Assembly (NCBI GenBank): GCA_025331125.1
Contig: JAOALB010000114.1
Span: 124,001 to 188,000 of the forward strand
Direction of reading: 5' to 3'
Source of the DNA: Mycogone perniciosa
Lineage: Eukaryota; Ascomycota; Sordariomycetes; Hypocreales; Hypocreaceae
Length of the DNA stretch: 64,000 nucleotides
Both the position numbers and the translations under genes were made by a program. This document shows positions 1 through 11,426 of this stretch, piece after piece (position 1 is the first letter of the stretch; each line of letters starts with the position of its first letter). The notes below the pieces were generated by a model. That model was not told where the DNA came from. It saw only the letters and a list, made by a program, of their open reading frames with translations, and did no database searches.

Positions 1-1028
1 GATGGCGTTTTCCTTCTCGATGCGTTTGGCGCGGTTTTCGTCGAGCTTCTTGTTCTTTTCCATGATTTTGTTTTGACGGTTCTGGTTCTTGCCGCCTCCG
101 CCGGCACTATAAGACATGACATGTTAGCAATCGCCAGCTTTACACACACACTATATATATATACGAGTTTTGGAGAAGATAGAGAGAGGGGGCGGGGGGG
201 GGGAATAGAAGGGAGGGAAACGTACGTCAGCTCAACGTTAATCTTTCTTTCAGCAGAAATACCGTCGTTGAACGTTGAGTGGTGGAATTTGTCCAGGCAT
301 GTGCGCTGATGCTGGGAAGAGGCGAATTCCACAAAGGCAATGCCGCGGCAGGCCTTGGGGTTTTCCTTCTTGGTGAGGCATCGCACGGCAATGGGCTTGA
401 GGGAGACGAAGTGGGCGGAGATGGACGCTGCGGTGGCGCTGTAGGGGAGGTTGCCGACAAAGACGATATTGCGGCCGGGTTTTTGGGCGGAGGAGGCGTC
501 GAGGTCGATTGCGTCGTCGCCGGGGAGGTCGGTATTGCTGTTATCCTCGGAGGTTTCTTTGGAGTTTGTGGTGGTGGAGGAGGAGGAGTTGGCGGCTTTG
601 TTGGCCTGTTTGAGGGCCTTCTTTTCCTTTTTCTTTTCGCGGCGCTCGGGTTTCTGGGCTTCCTTGTCGTCGGCTCCGCCATTGGTGTCCTTCTGCTCGT
701 CTTTCTTGGTCTCCTTCTTCTCCTTCTTGTCGTCCTTCTTCTTCTTGGACTCAGTCTCGGGCTCGGCCTCGTCGACGTCCATGTCTTGCTCGGGCAGATC
801 CTGGAGGTTCTTCCTCTTGTCCTTCTTTTCCTTTCTGGTCTCCTTCTTGTCCTTTTTCTTATCCTTCTTATCTTTCTTGGACTTCTTCACCTCTGTGCTT
901 GGTTCCGTATCGTCATCGCTGCGCTTGCGCTTCTTTGCGGGCTGTTCCTCAGACACCGAGGTGGCGACGGGTTTGTCGTCTGCGACCGGGGCCGTAGCGG
1001 CGGCGTCTCTTGCGCGCTTGGACTTCAT
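1..1028 (-). CDS. NOP6: Nop6-like RNA-binding ribosome biogenesis protein (3' end cut by window edge)
   Basis: Nucleolar RRM protein expected to act in early 40S subunit assembly. Exon 1 is 1028..226 and exon 2 starts at 106 and runs off the left edge; the intron (225..107) has a GT donor and a TTATAG acceptor. The first ~170 residues are a Lys/Glu/Asp-rich low-complexity tail typical of nucleolar proteins. A single RRM follows, with RNP2-like IVFVGNLPY and RNP1-like CRGIAFVEF. After the splice the frame continues as LTAGGGGKNQNRQ and a basic helix, the signature end of fungal Nop6 proteins. The splice phase fits exactly (two bases plus one). The start is the first ATG of the open frame. The intron carries CA and TA microsatellite tracts near 144-163. 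The call rests on RRM plus the characteristic C-terminal motif; only the last residues are missing. Confidence 0.88.
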   Translation of the reverse strand, partial: MKSKRARDAAATAPVADDKPVATSVSEEQPAKKRKRSDDDTEPSTEVKKSKKDKKDKKKDKKETRKEKKDKRKNLQDLPEQDMDVDEAEPETESKKKKDDKKEKKETKKDEQKDTNGGADDKEAQKPERREKKKEKKALKQANKAANSSSSTTTNSKETSEDNSNTDLPGDDAIDLDASSAQKPGRNIVFVGNLPYSATAASISAHFVSLKPIAVRCLTKKENPKACRGIAFVEFASSQHQRTCLDKFHHSTFNDGISAERKINVELTYVSLPSIPPPRPLSLSSPKLVYIYSVCVKLAIANMSCLIVPAEAARTRTVKTKSWKRTRSSTKTAPNASRRKTP

Positions 1029-2736
1029 GGTTCTGGGAGGAAAGATATAGGAATTGAGGCGTTCAATTGGGTGTTGCGAGATCTCGAGAGGCTCTGCAAC
1101 TTTTTTTTTGTTTGGAGGACCAGAAAAAATCCACAGGGCGCTGTCCTCAGCAGAGTTTGCCGAAGGATTTTTGGTGGGGGCCTGCCTGTCAACTCCATGG
1201 CGGGCGCTATTGCAGGTGCCCCACGTACCTGAGCGAGTCCACTGTTGCGGCCTGTACTACGAGTATGTATCTGCAACGTAACAGCGCTATTCTTGTGTAC
1301 CTGACCTATCTATGGAGTATAGGATTGTGAGCTGATGGAGTGGAGAGGATTCCGATTGCCCGAGGAAATGGGTCGGAATCCTTTGAAAGCCGGTTTTATG
1401 GTTAAAACAAAGCTTATACGAGCATATGTTGTGAAGGATCGGCTAGGCCTATACCTCTTGGGCCACCTCTCTACTAGTACTCCGTACATATTGCAGAGTT
1501 GTATCTGTATGTTATTGGCCCCTGTTGACTTACACTGCCTACTGGAGTCATCCATGTTGACCTGTACGAAGTGCTCCGTGGAGGTTTGTGTTATTCTTAC
1601 TTACCACTAACTTGTATCATATTGGTGATGATGATGCCATTGAGCAGCTTATCAGATGGCCCCATTGGCATCCATACTGTTCAGTAATCGCACAGTCATC
1701 TGTCTTCCATACTTCGCACAGAGCATCAGCAAGCGGCTTAAGCCATCACACAAGCCATGCCGCCACGATAAACTCTTCTCAGTTTTCTAGAATTCTTCTC
1801 ATTGCTACTTGCAATCTACGAGATTGACACTCTATCCTGTTCACAATTGCTCTGCTCATGTGAGCAAAGTCTCTTCAACCTCTCTCCAACATGTTATCTC
1901 GAGCAACATCTCGACTCCACGCAACAGGCCCCGCAACGTACAAGGACACTATATAAAAATGCGGAAGGCCCCCAAGGTGTCTGATAAGGCTTCAATCCCC
2001 AGTGGCTTGCGCTCGTGCTAGTAACAACGAATAGAAAGTTTCAATGGAGTGGAGGACGGCGGCGCCACGTGCTGAGTTTGTTTTACTCGCCTCGTATGAG
2101 ATGTGATGAACTGACTCTATCACCTCTATCACAAGATACGATAAATGGTACGAAGTAGTATGTGATACGAAATACGCTGGATGTGGTTCATGTGGTTGCT
2201 CTACATAGTACGAAGTAGAAGTTTTGAGGACCTTTTGTTGAAACAACCGTTTTTTTTTACCCGTCTTCCTAACTTTTAATTCTACTGGGGGAGATACGAC
2301 GGCATATCATGTGCGCGAAAACACCCCTGAAAACGCCAAGAATAAATAGTAACCTTAGCTTGAAATCCAAATGCCGGATCTAGATCCCCATCCGGAGTGG
2401 AGCGAGTACCGAATGGAGGGATACTTTACGAAGAGATACGAAGAGATGATTGGCGGTCAACTCTAGACTCTGGGGATGGAATCCTTCTACTGCGACTAGT
2501 GGTTAGAATCCCTCTCGTAATAAGATTGGTTGACCAGTTGACTAGTTGACTGGGAGGAGCGGATGGCGCGCGCCGCCTTTGTCTGAGACCGTCTCTTCAC
2601 GAGTGCATACGAATAAGGTGAATAGCAAGAAGATAAATAGATGGCCAGGACCTCCCACCATCTTCTCCCGTGAGCTCCAGACACTGCCTATTCTCACATT
2701 CACTTGACTGCGCAACGACAACACACATCGCACGCA
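1029..2736. other. Divergent intergenic region without a gene
   Basis: This 1.7 kb lies between the starts of the Nop6 gene (minus) and the MFS gene (plus), so it holds both promoters. Short open frames here overlap each other on both strands and show no protein-like composition or splice logic. It contains several copies of short TACGAAGTA-type motifs (around 2155 and 2208). A TATATAAA-like stretch near 1949-1957 has no gene in the right place behind it. Confidence 0.6.
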
Positions 2737-4761
2737 ATGGAGTCAAGTCGTCCTCCTTCTGAGATGGCAGAGGGCGAGCGCATCATCCAGAGTGGCGTCA
2801 AAGGAGCTGATGTTGAGACACAACCCATTGACATTGCCAACACAGCCGAAAAGGGCTGTGATTCAACTACGAGCATTTCGTGCTTTGGCGATGTCGACGA
2901 GAAAAAGGTCTTGCTCAAGGTATGCCTTCTCAATCGCCCAATAAGACAGCGAAGAAGACGACTGCTCTCACTTGCGGGTACAGCTAGACTTACACTGACC
3001 TCCTCTATGTAGATGGACATCCGTCTTATCCCCATGCTCTCACTCCTCTACCTTCTCTCATTCCTCGACAGTAAGTCAATCCTAATCCCGCATCAATGCA
3101 ATACAATACATCTCTAACTCAACTCCAGGGGGCAACATCGGCAACGCCAAGATTGAAGGCCTCCAAGAAGACCTCCACATGACGTCCAACCAGTACAACT
3201 GGTGTCTCACAGCCTTCTTCTTCACCTACGCCCTCTTCGAAGTCCCTAGCAACATGCTTCTCAAGAGACTCCGCCCCAGTCGCTGGCTGCCCATCATCAT
3301 GATCAGCTGGGGCACTGTCATGACGCTCATGGGTCTCGTGCAAAATTACCACGGACTTCTCATCGGGAGAATCTTTCTGGGGTTGACAGAAGCTGGCTTG
3401 TTTCCCGGCGTATCTGTAAGACTTTCTCTCTCTCTCTCTCTTATGTGTCACCTACATATTCCCATGTAGTTCTATACTAACACTGAGAATTGTAGTACTA
3501 CCTAACCATGTGGTACTGCCGCCACGAACTCCAACTCCGTCAAGCCCTCTTCTTCTCCGCCGCCTCCGTCGCCGGCGCCTTCAGCGGCCTCCTCGCCTTT
3601 GGCATCTCCAGAATGAACGGCATCGGCGGCCTCGCCGGCTGGCGCTGGATTTTCATCCTCGAGGGCATAGCCACCGTGCTCGTCGCCATCATGGCCTTCT
3701 TCCTGCTCTATGACTTCCCCGAAACCGCCAGCTTCCTCACTGAGGATGAGCGCGCCTTTGTCATCCACCGCCTCAAATACCAGGGCCAGGTCAAAACTGG
3801 CGAGGACGGCGAGCAGCTTCACGTCGCCCAGGCAGATGATTTCGACTGGAAATACGTTATGCAAGCAGTTACTGACTGGCAAATCTGGATTAGCATCTTC
3901 ATCATCTGGGGCGTAAGTCTTTCTTCTCCCCTCCTTCATTTCTCCCTTTCCATCCCTCAGTACACCCCAAACTGACGCATAAGCAGTTCTCATGCCCCCT
4001 CTACGGCATCAGCCTCTTCCTCCCCTCCATCATCAAAAACCTCAACTACCCAGCCAGCACGGCTCAGCTCTTGACCATTCCCATCTACATCACCGCCGCC
4101 ATCCTCGCCGTCATCAGCGCCTACTTCTCCGACAAGGTCAAAAGGCGCAGCCCGTTTATCATCACCTACCTGTGCATCATGGTCGCCGGCTTCGCCATGT
4201 AAGTCCCGGAACTCCCATCCATCCACACACACACACACACACGCATATATATATATATATACAACGATATGCTAATCTGATACTTCTCATACAGGTGCAT
4301 ATCCTCATCCGACCCCAAAGTCGTTTACGCCGGCGTTTTCATTGCCACATGCGCCCTTTTCCCAGCTTTGCCCGGCACCATTGTCTGGCTCTCCAACAAC
4401 CTCTCGGGGAGCTACAAGCGCAGTGTTGGCATGGCTATTCAGATAGGTGCTGGAAACCTCGGTGGTGTAAGTCCCGTGTCAAGTTTCTGTGCTGTGTTGT
4501 GTCCTTTCAGCTGACCTCCCCCAGGCCATGGCATCCAACTTCTATCGCGAGGCCGACAAACCTCTTTATATCTTGGGCCACGCCCTAGAACTGGGCTTCA
4601 TTTCCACTGCCATCCTCGCCTCTTTTGTCTTAATCTTATACTACCGCACTGCAAACAAGAAACGCCAGCGGGCACTGGCCAATGGTGCTGCTTTCGGTGT
4701 CACAACTCAAGAGTTGTCTGCACTAGGAGATAAGGCTGTTACATTCCGGTACATGTTCTGA
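2737..4761 (+). CDS. MFS transporter of the allantoate permease / anion:cation symporter family
   Basis: Plasma-membrane proton-coupled uptake transporter of the Dal5/Tna1-type family (allantoate, nicotinate or related organic acids; the substrate cannot be told from sequence). Seven exons: 2737..2919, 3013..3070, 3129..3415, 3496..3912, 3987..4198, 4295..4466 and 4525..4761; all six junctions are GT-AG and keep phase. The protein starts with a ~60-residue hydrophilic tail. Then come the family hallmarks: a first helix ending in LLSFLDR-GNIGNA, a second helix with TAFFFTYALFEVPSNM, the GRIFLGLTEAGLFPG motif, and GWRWIFILEG before helix 6. About 12 membrane segments are seen. The ATG at 2737 is the first in frame; the open frame upstream has none. 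Intron 5 contains a (CA)n(TA)n tract. The family call is firm. Confidence 0.92.
4223..4262. repeat. (CA)n-(TA)n compound microsatellite in an intron
   Basis: Alternating CA followed by alternating AT lies inside intron 5 of the MFS gene at 2737. It is a simple-sequence tract away from both splice sites. A similar CA/TA tract is in the Nop6 intron. Confidence 0.9.
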
Positions 4762-5010
4762 TCTGGGTTGTGTTAAAAAGTACCATGTTTGAGACTTGAA
4801 TACAGAGAAGAATGTCATAACTTAAATCTTTATTACTGCCAGCTAATATGGCCTACCTGCCTGCCATGAGTCCAAGTCCTACAGATGAAGTCTGACAATC
4901 GTGCTAATAATGGCCGCACCCTTGCGATATCTCTACCATAAACGACACAAATAACATGGCGGTTACACATATGTGACTCTCAATTCCTTTCCCAACTGCC
5001 CTTGGTTGGA

Positions 5011-7168
5011 TCACCTCACCAGCAGGCCACTAATCATGAGCATGGTACAAAGAAATGGGAGCTTGGGCGTGAAAACTCGTATCCTGGAGCCACCGCTAGT
5101 CAATACGGCCTCTGGGGAGTTGACTAGTTCCATTGCAGTGCTTTCAGACAGAATAAATGTGGTCATGGTTGGACTGGAAGAGATGAATTTCCCGCTCGCT
5201 GACGAGTCACTCGACTTGGCAAGATTGTCGTCCGTGGCAACAGCAGAATCCAGAACCCAACCATTCATGATATCTGTGTGAAATCCCAAGCTTTGAGTCT
5301 TTGTATCAGAATGAGCGCTATCAATCAAGTCCTCGGGTATTATTGTGGCCATTGGAGCCGTCTCCCAGACCGTTAGGGTCGTCTCGGTGCCATCATCCAC
5401 AGGGCGGATGATTCTCACCATCACAACATCATTTGACTCCTCGTTAGGGTTGGATCCGCGCAAAACATCGGGTTTCTCGGCATTAAATGTAGTATCGGAC
5501 CCAGAGGAAGGGCCCATTATTGGGCGGTGTGCTGTGACAAAGGTTTGTTTTGCCGTCTCACTCGGACATGAAGTAGATGATAGGCCATCTTCTCCCTTGG
5601 AATTCTCCGCTGATGAAGTACAGCTGGTGGTAGCAGTGGGCCATAGAGTCACGTCTGTGGGTTTGACCATATCTGGTCCACCCTGATGCGTTTGTAATAT
5701 TGAGTTATCAGGGCCATAAGGTCGCGGCACAGCAGGTGGGGGCGTATTGCCTGAATCCGGAGTTGCATATACGGGTGGAGGGCTGTAGGCTGGCGCTTGA
5801 GATGTTGACTCAGGCTTTTCGCACGTTGTGCTCGTTGCAACAGGAAGAATGGTTGGAGGAGATGGGGGAGAAGGAGGGAGTGGCGGCGATGGCTGACTGA
5901 TGCTTGTCGGGTCTCCGCCTTGGGAAGAGCGGACCGGTGTCTCACTCACATCGGAATCAGAACATGTGCTTGATGGCAGGGCAGTTGTGAGGGGATCTGA
6001 AGGTGGAGAGCTGGGGCCAGGGGCAACAATTGTGGGTGCCGCTGATTCTCCATTGTCAGGCGTCGGACTGTGGGCTTCGACAAACGTGCTGGATGGAGCA
6101 GGCAAGCCAGGATCGGACTTGGAATCCTCAGGATCAGCCCCATTGGCCTGTCCGCATGAAGTCCCACAAGGAGGAGTTGCGGCTGGCGAATTCTGGCTGT
6201 TGGGGGCCTGCGATGTCACAGCAGGTGTCACTATAGGTGGAGTTGCCACAATGTGATCGCCCTGTCCATTGCCCGAGTCTGCCGTCTGTGATGGGGATGA
6301 TGAGGGTGATGAGGGTGATGAGGGTGATGGGGGCGGTCCATTATTTGGGCCCTGGCCGGAAGGGGGGTCACTTGGGGCTGCAGAGTCCGATGAGCAAGGA
6401 ACTGACGGGTCAACTATTGTCGGTTCTGGCGGCTGCCTGTCCGATGAAGCTGGGCCAGGGCTTGGAGCTGAGCCATCACCACCACCAGGGCCATTTCCAT
6501 TCGACCCATTGCCATTCCCATCGCTGGGACCAGGGGCCGGCGTTGTGGCCAATGGTGGTGGTGGTGGAGCGGGAAGTGATAGAGTGACTATGCCATCCGA
6601 TCCGGCGTTACAATCCAATGCAACAGAAAAGCCGAAATCCATAGACACAGTTCCCGTGTTCTTATCGGTGGACGGGATGGGTGGACCATATACAACGGGG
6701 CCTATACCCGGAGGAGGAGGGGGGATGAATTGATGTTTTGCAACTTTGATGTGCTGGACTTCGACAGGATGCAAAGGGCCAATGCTGGCACCCAGATCGG
6801 AGCACGCTGTGACGATGTAGGCAACGGCTGGACCGTAAGTATCACTTGGACATGAGGCGATCAAGCACTGAAAGAGAGTCTGTCGGCACCCACGTTAGTT
6901 TGCTCGTGTACGGAGTACGGAGCAGTTCTGAACTGACATTCTGCTTGGCCTTGTCCTGACAAATGTCTCGCAAGTCGGCTGTGCCGCTGTTGTCTCTAAC
7001 ACTGGCAGCACATCTGATGGCACATCCTTCTAGATCTTATTAATAGCAGTCACTTGCACAAGCATACACGTCAGAGCACTAACCAGGTGCTGCAGGGGTG
7101 CGAGGATTGGCTCGGCCGATGGCAAAACTGGGAGCCGCCAGGGCTGCAATAGTGAAGCTGGTTCTCAT
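5011..7168 (-). CDS. Secreted CFEM-like, Ser/Pro/Thr-rich GPI-anchored cell-wall protein
   Basis: Predicted cell-surface protein of about 681 residues. Exons are 7168..7084, 7029..6938 and 6879..5011, with a TAACG-type branch site before the last acceptor; phases match. The N terminus is a signal peptide (MRTSFTIAALAAPSFA). Residues ~30-90 form a cysteine-bearing domain with GCAIRC, DIC, FQCLIASC and TACSDLG, which matches the second part of CFEM domains, but only six of the usual eight cysteines are seen. The remaining ~550 residues are Pro/Ser/Thr/Gly-rich, with an imperfect SSP repeat around 6295-6340. The extreme C terminus is hydrophobic with small residues before it, as for GPI attachment. 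CFEM proteins serve in haem/iron capture, adhesion or wall structure; the role here is inferred. An alternative acceptor at TTTCAG (6 nt plus) would drop a few residues. Confidence 0.75.
6295..6340. repeat. GATGAGGGT-type 9-bp tandem repeat inside the CFEM-like gene
   Basis: Imperfect tandem copies of a 9-bp unit encode repeated Ser-Ser-Pro triplets on the minus strand, within the Pro/Ser-rich stalk. Copy number in such wall-protein stalks commonly varies between strains. Confidence 0.85.
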
Positions 7169-7621
7169 CTCGAGCGCGTCGTAACGAAGTGAAGAATTGT
7201 GAAAATGGTTTGTCGCAATTAACGATAGTCACCAAAATGTGACGATGGGTAAGGATCCAAAAAAGCGAGAGATGAGTTCCAAAAGTAGTGGTTGTGTGTT
7301 TGAGGTTGAACAATGGATGATGATGGAGAAGAGGAGAAAAAAGAGGTCAGTTGTTTGCATGTGTACAGAGTAGATGAAACAAACTGCTGCCGGGAAAGAA
7401 TCATGCCTTCCATGCTTCATCATAATATTTTGGGGAGTCAAGAGCACATATGATTAACAAACGGAGATCAACGCAGTTTCCTCGCTGGTGTACTGTTCCT
7501 TCTTCCCATATGCCTATAAACGTGTCTTTGCTACCTATTTGAAGAGAAATGGCTTTGGTGACCTTAATGAAAACAAGAATGGACCAGGCACACAGATGTT
7601 TTGAGAAAGAAGTGACTGTTA
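7169..7621. other. Intergenic region upstream of the CFEM-like gene
   Basis: Holds the promoter of the CFEM-like gene (minus) and the 3' flank of the Cms1 gene (minus). No convincing coding stretch or RNA gene is visible. Confidence 0.5.
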
Positions 7622-8582
7622 TTAGTAGAACAACAACGCCAATGGCTTCTTCTCGTCCGCATATCTCTCCGTGAACTCCTTCCTTGCGAGGAAGCGCGCA
7701 AGAGGTATCGCAGTTTCCTTCATATCCATGACACCTCTTTTCTTCTGGTCAATGTGCGATGCGTCAACAACAACGCGCTGCAGCTTCTCCAAGGACAGTG
7801 CTCCTACATCATGATTAGCTCTGGGACGGCTTGGTGGGCAGAATTATGTCGCTTACCGTTGTCAATGAGCTCCATAAGGCGTGCTGGCGTTCCGACACCA
7901 ATGCCAGTCTTCTTGCCCTTGAGCAAGGCAACCTGCTCCTCGACTTTCATGTGCTTTGCGAACTGAGAAAAGGTGAGCATTAGAGTCAACCACCAACCGA
8001 AACAGCCAGGACTGACCAATTTGGCGACAATGTTGTCTTTGCCAGAAAACTTCCGTACCGATCTAAATATAATTAGCAAGGGCTCATTTGTGAACAGTAA
8101 TGACTGCTAGTACCTTGTGATATCTGCAGCTCTCAGCCCAGCACCCGCAACAATAATTGTGTGAGGTGCGCCATTCTTCTTTGGCGTCCTCTTCAACTCT
8201 TCAGGGTATTCCGAGAACTTTTCCAGAAAATCAGGGAGTTTCTCCAGATTCCTCGTCTCCTGCCATGACGTCGTATCTTTGATCGAGTTTGCTACATGCA
8301 TGTCAGCCAAAATAAGTTGAGGCCTGAGGTAGATGCCCATAGCCACAGCCTCCTACCTGATATCGTCAAATCAGACAGCTCAACGGGGCTGAGATCGGTT
8401 CCGAATCTGTTTAATTTCTGTACCAGATGGTCCGCAAGCAGCTGGCTGTCCATCTTGGAGAACAGCGTGTTGAGGCCAAGCTCGGTGTCAAGGTTCTCAT
8501 CGTCAGCGTGCTTCGCCTTTCTCTTTTTGCTCCTCTTGGTTGAAGGCGCGTCTTCTGCCGCGCGCTTCTTTGAGTTTGACAT
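7622..8582 (-). CDS. CMS1: Cms1-like small-subunit processome-associated protein
   Basis: Nuclear protein of the Cms1 family, linked in yeast to 90S pre-ribosomes. Five exons. The first (8582..8357) encodes a Lys/Arg-rich nuclear tail followed by HLVQKLNRFGTDLSPVELSD. The next begins with ANSIKDTTSW after a TGTAG acceptor and carries LEKLPDFLEKF and the NTPase-fold-like HTIIVAGAGLRAADITR. Then come a short exon with FSGKDNIVAKL, the exon with GKKTGIGVGTPARLMELIDNG, and a last exon with VVVDASHIDQKKRGVMDM ending in LLFY. GTPARLMEL and VVVDAS recall DEAD-box motifs Ib and II in degenerate form, as is usual for Cms1. All junctions are GT-AG. The start is the only ATG at the head of the basic exon. 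Confidence 0.88.
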
Positions 8583-9477
8583 GCTGTCAAATTCTTTCGA
8601 TTGCGTTGTGCGATACTATCGCGAGTGGAATCGTAGGCTAAGTGCAAATATCTCGGCGTGTTTAGCTGGCAGTTTATTAAGGTGAGAATTTTGCAGAGCT
8701 ACACAGTGTCGGTATCTGCATTTTTCTAGCAGTGTGACGGATTGTCGCACTGTGCCTCACCGAGGCAAATAACATGGGTCTATCAGATTAACGAGAGGCT
8801 TCAACTTGAGGTGATGCTATGGCAAAACTCGTATTATCACAAATCCCATTGAGGACATGAACGACTACTCCGTGCTCCGTACATAATAATTGATTATTTA
8901 CGAATGAGGTCACAACATCCCGAGAATCGCCCGGGTTTGATGTAGAAAACACACATACAACAAGTCGGCTCCGAGCTTGTGGAGAAGCAATACGATCAAC
9001 CAGCGGGGCAGTTAATTTTCCTCTTGTCTGTCAAATTCCAAAGCTGGTTAGGAGATGCATGAGGCCGGCAGACAAGTCCCGAGAGATTGGTGAATCTATT
9101 CACGGTCTGCAAATCGGCGACATCATGATACGGGTTGCCTGCCAACCATATGCCGTGCTATTGGGAACGATGGCGAATCACAAGGCCCCCAATTATAATG
9201 GCAACATATCTTTTATTCAGAATTATTCGGGATTATTCTATAGGTCAGCAAACGAACAGATGGATTCTTGATATATAACCTATCACATCCTTCAGGGGAT
9301 GCAAGTGGCGAAGCACCCAACCATGAGAAGTTAAATCCGAAGCTACTCGGCGCATTCGGCGATGGGATCATATAAATCGCCGGCATATCACTTATACAAG
9401 AAACTTACCAACGTTCAATTCTGCAATTGAAATGCTCAATTCATTAATATCCAACTCACGGTTAATCTGAGTCAAAA
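8583..9477. other. Divergent intergenic region (Cms1 / MFS promoters)
   Basis: About 0.9 kb between two divergent starts. No coding stretch is supported. It includes short TACTCCGTA-like motifs near 8868 and a TATA element near 9371 that faces the MFS gene. Confidence 0.55.
9371..9377 (+). promoter_or_regulatory. TATA-like element upstream of the MFS gene at 9478
   Basis: TATAAAT lies about 100 bases before the ATG at 9478, on the coding strand and at a spacing that allows a short 5' leader. Inference from position and sequence only. Confidence 0.4.
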
Positions 9478-11069
9478 ATGGCGGACCTTCACCCCTCTAT
9501 GAGGCCCAACGTCCTCCTCCGCTTTCTCTCTGAACTAGGCCTCGTCTCGCTTTACCGCACCACACACGACGTAAAACTCCTCTGTTTCCAGCGTTTCGTG
9601 CGATTATTCGCCTATGGCGCCTCTACACTGGTCTTGGTTGCGTATCTCCAGGCATTGGGCATCTCAAGGACGAGAATAGGCTTGTTTATGACGTTGACAC
9701 TGGTGGGCGATGTGTGTATCAGCTTTGTCCTGACCCTCGTGGCAGATGGCCTCGGCAGGAAAGCGATTCTCGCTATGGGCGCGTTGTTAATGGCTGGGAG
9801 TGGAGTTGTGTTTGCAACGTGCGAGAATTATTGGGTTTTGCTTGCGGCTGCGATATTTGGTGTTATAAGCCCAAGGTATGCCCTCATGCCGACTCTCCTG
9901 TGGTGAGCATATAGCTAACTTGGGTATGCAGCGGGAATGAGATTGGCCCCTTTAGGGCTATTGAAGAGAGTGTAGTCGCTCACCTCACAGAACCAGCCTC
10001 CAGGAGCGACATATACGCTTGGTACAGTCTCCTAGGCACCGCAGGAACAGCCCTTGGTCTCATCGTCTGCGGTTGGGTAGTCCAATATCTGTCCAAGGAT
10101 CTGCACTGGGAGCTCATCGACGCATATCGCCTGATCTTTGTCGGATACGCGATTTTCGGCCTCGTCAAGTTTGCACTCGCTCTCATGCTGACCAAGGCTG
10201 TCGAGGCTGAAAAGACAGCCCCCAAGAAGACCAACGGGAACGGAAATGCTGCTGCGACGGAGACGGCTCCTCTCTTGGCTGATCGAAGCAGCACGGTAGA
10301 GAGTGAGCAGCAGACGAAGAGCCGCCTTCGGTCGATTCTTCCTGATATTAGCAGGGAAGGTTATGCGATCATGACAAGCTTGTGTCTGTTCTTCGCCCTG
10401 GATTCTTTTGCTTCAGGATTGGCTTCTCTGTGCGTCCTCATCTGAATATCCCATTAATAACATGTCCAACTAACACGTGCCAAGGTCTTGGATGACATAC
10501 TTCTTCCGCTGGCGCTACGGCATTGAAGAAGGCCGTCTTGGCTCTGTCTTCTTCACCGCGAGCATCATCTCCGCCGCATCCATGCTCGTCGCCTCCTCCC
10601 TAGCCAAGCGCTTCGGCAACATCAAGGTAAACCCCCCTCCTCCCAGTATATCAACCAACACACTAACATGGTGGAACAGACCATGGTCTTCACACACCTA
10701 CCCTCCGCTGTCTTTCTTGCCCTCATCCCTGTCTTCCCAGACGTCCGCCTCTCCCTGCTCTTTCTCTTCCTGCGTGCCTCCACACAAAGCATGGACGTCG
10801 CCCCTCGATCAGCCTTCCTCGCTGCCGTGATCAAACCCAATGAGCGTACTGCCATCATGGGTCTCATCAATGTTGTCAAGACCATGGCGCAGAGCTTAGG
10901 TCCGCTTATCACGGGGGTGCTTTCGGACCATGGGCTGTTCTGGGTGGCGTTGGTGTGTGCGGGAAGTCTGAAGGCGAGCTATGACTTGGGCTTGCTTGTC
11001 GTGTTCAAGAATCACGAGAGACATGCTGAAGAGGCTGCGAGGATGGGGGTTGATGAAGAAAATGCATAG
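9478..11069 (+). CDS. Uncharacterised MFS transporter
   Basis: Integral membrane transporter, about 475 residues. Exons are 9478..9875, 9932..10429, 10485..10626 and 10680..11069, all GT-AG with matching phases. Helix 1 begins after a short hydrophilic tail. The intracellular loop 2-3 shows the MFS signature as ADGLGRKA. A highly diagnostic stretch after the first intron reads SGNEIGPFRAIEES. A central hydrophilic loop (PKKTNGNGN...) separates the two six-helix halves, as in most MFS proteins. The second half contains SWMTYFFRWRYGIEE and PRSAFLAAVI. The subfamily is common in filamentous ascomycetes but has no assigned substrate. It does not look like a sugar or drug transporter by motif. Confidence in MFS is high; substrate unknown. 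Confidence 0.88.
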
Positions 11070-11426
11070 GAGGTGAGAGTGTAACCTATTAGGCAGTATG
11101 TTCAGTTGTGTATGATAGAGTTTGTTAGATGGGTGATTAAAGAAGATTTCAGACAGGCTGTGTAGCAAACACACTTTGCTTTATTCTAGCTAGCTATTTA
11201 TTTACATGATGAATTCATGGATCATATAATATAGCCATACCATTAGTATGACGTGGAGTCATATCTGAGCAATACGTGGTAAACCCCCGATTCCATCTAC
11301 AAAAGGAAATACTTGTTTAAACGAGCGATTTGTCAAAGGAAAAACCCAACCATTGACAGCTTTACATATCAACGCTTTCACTTACCTTTTCTTCTTCCAG
11401 CGTGCATCACTTGGTCTCATTCGCAG
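11070..11426. other. Convergent intergenic region
   Basis: The 3' flanks of the MFS gene (plus) and the DASH cryptochrome gene (minus) meet here. AT-rich and non-coding; no discrete terminator hairpin is seen. Confidence 0.5.

Noticed and set aside
279..1232. 317-codon plus-strand frame rich in Leu/Gly/Val
   Set aside because: It is the antisense of the Lys/Glu-rich Nop6 tail; the hydrophobic repeats come from the opposite strand's coding bias.
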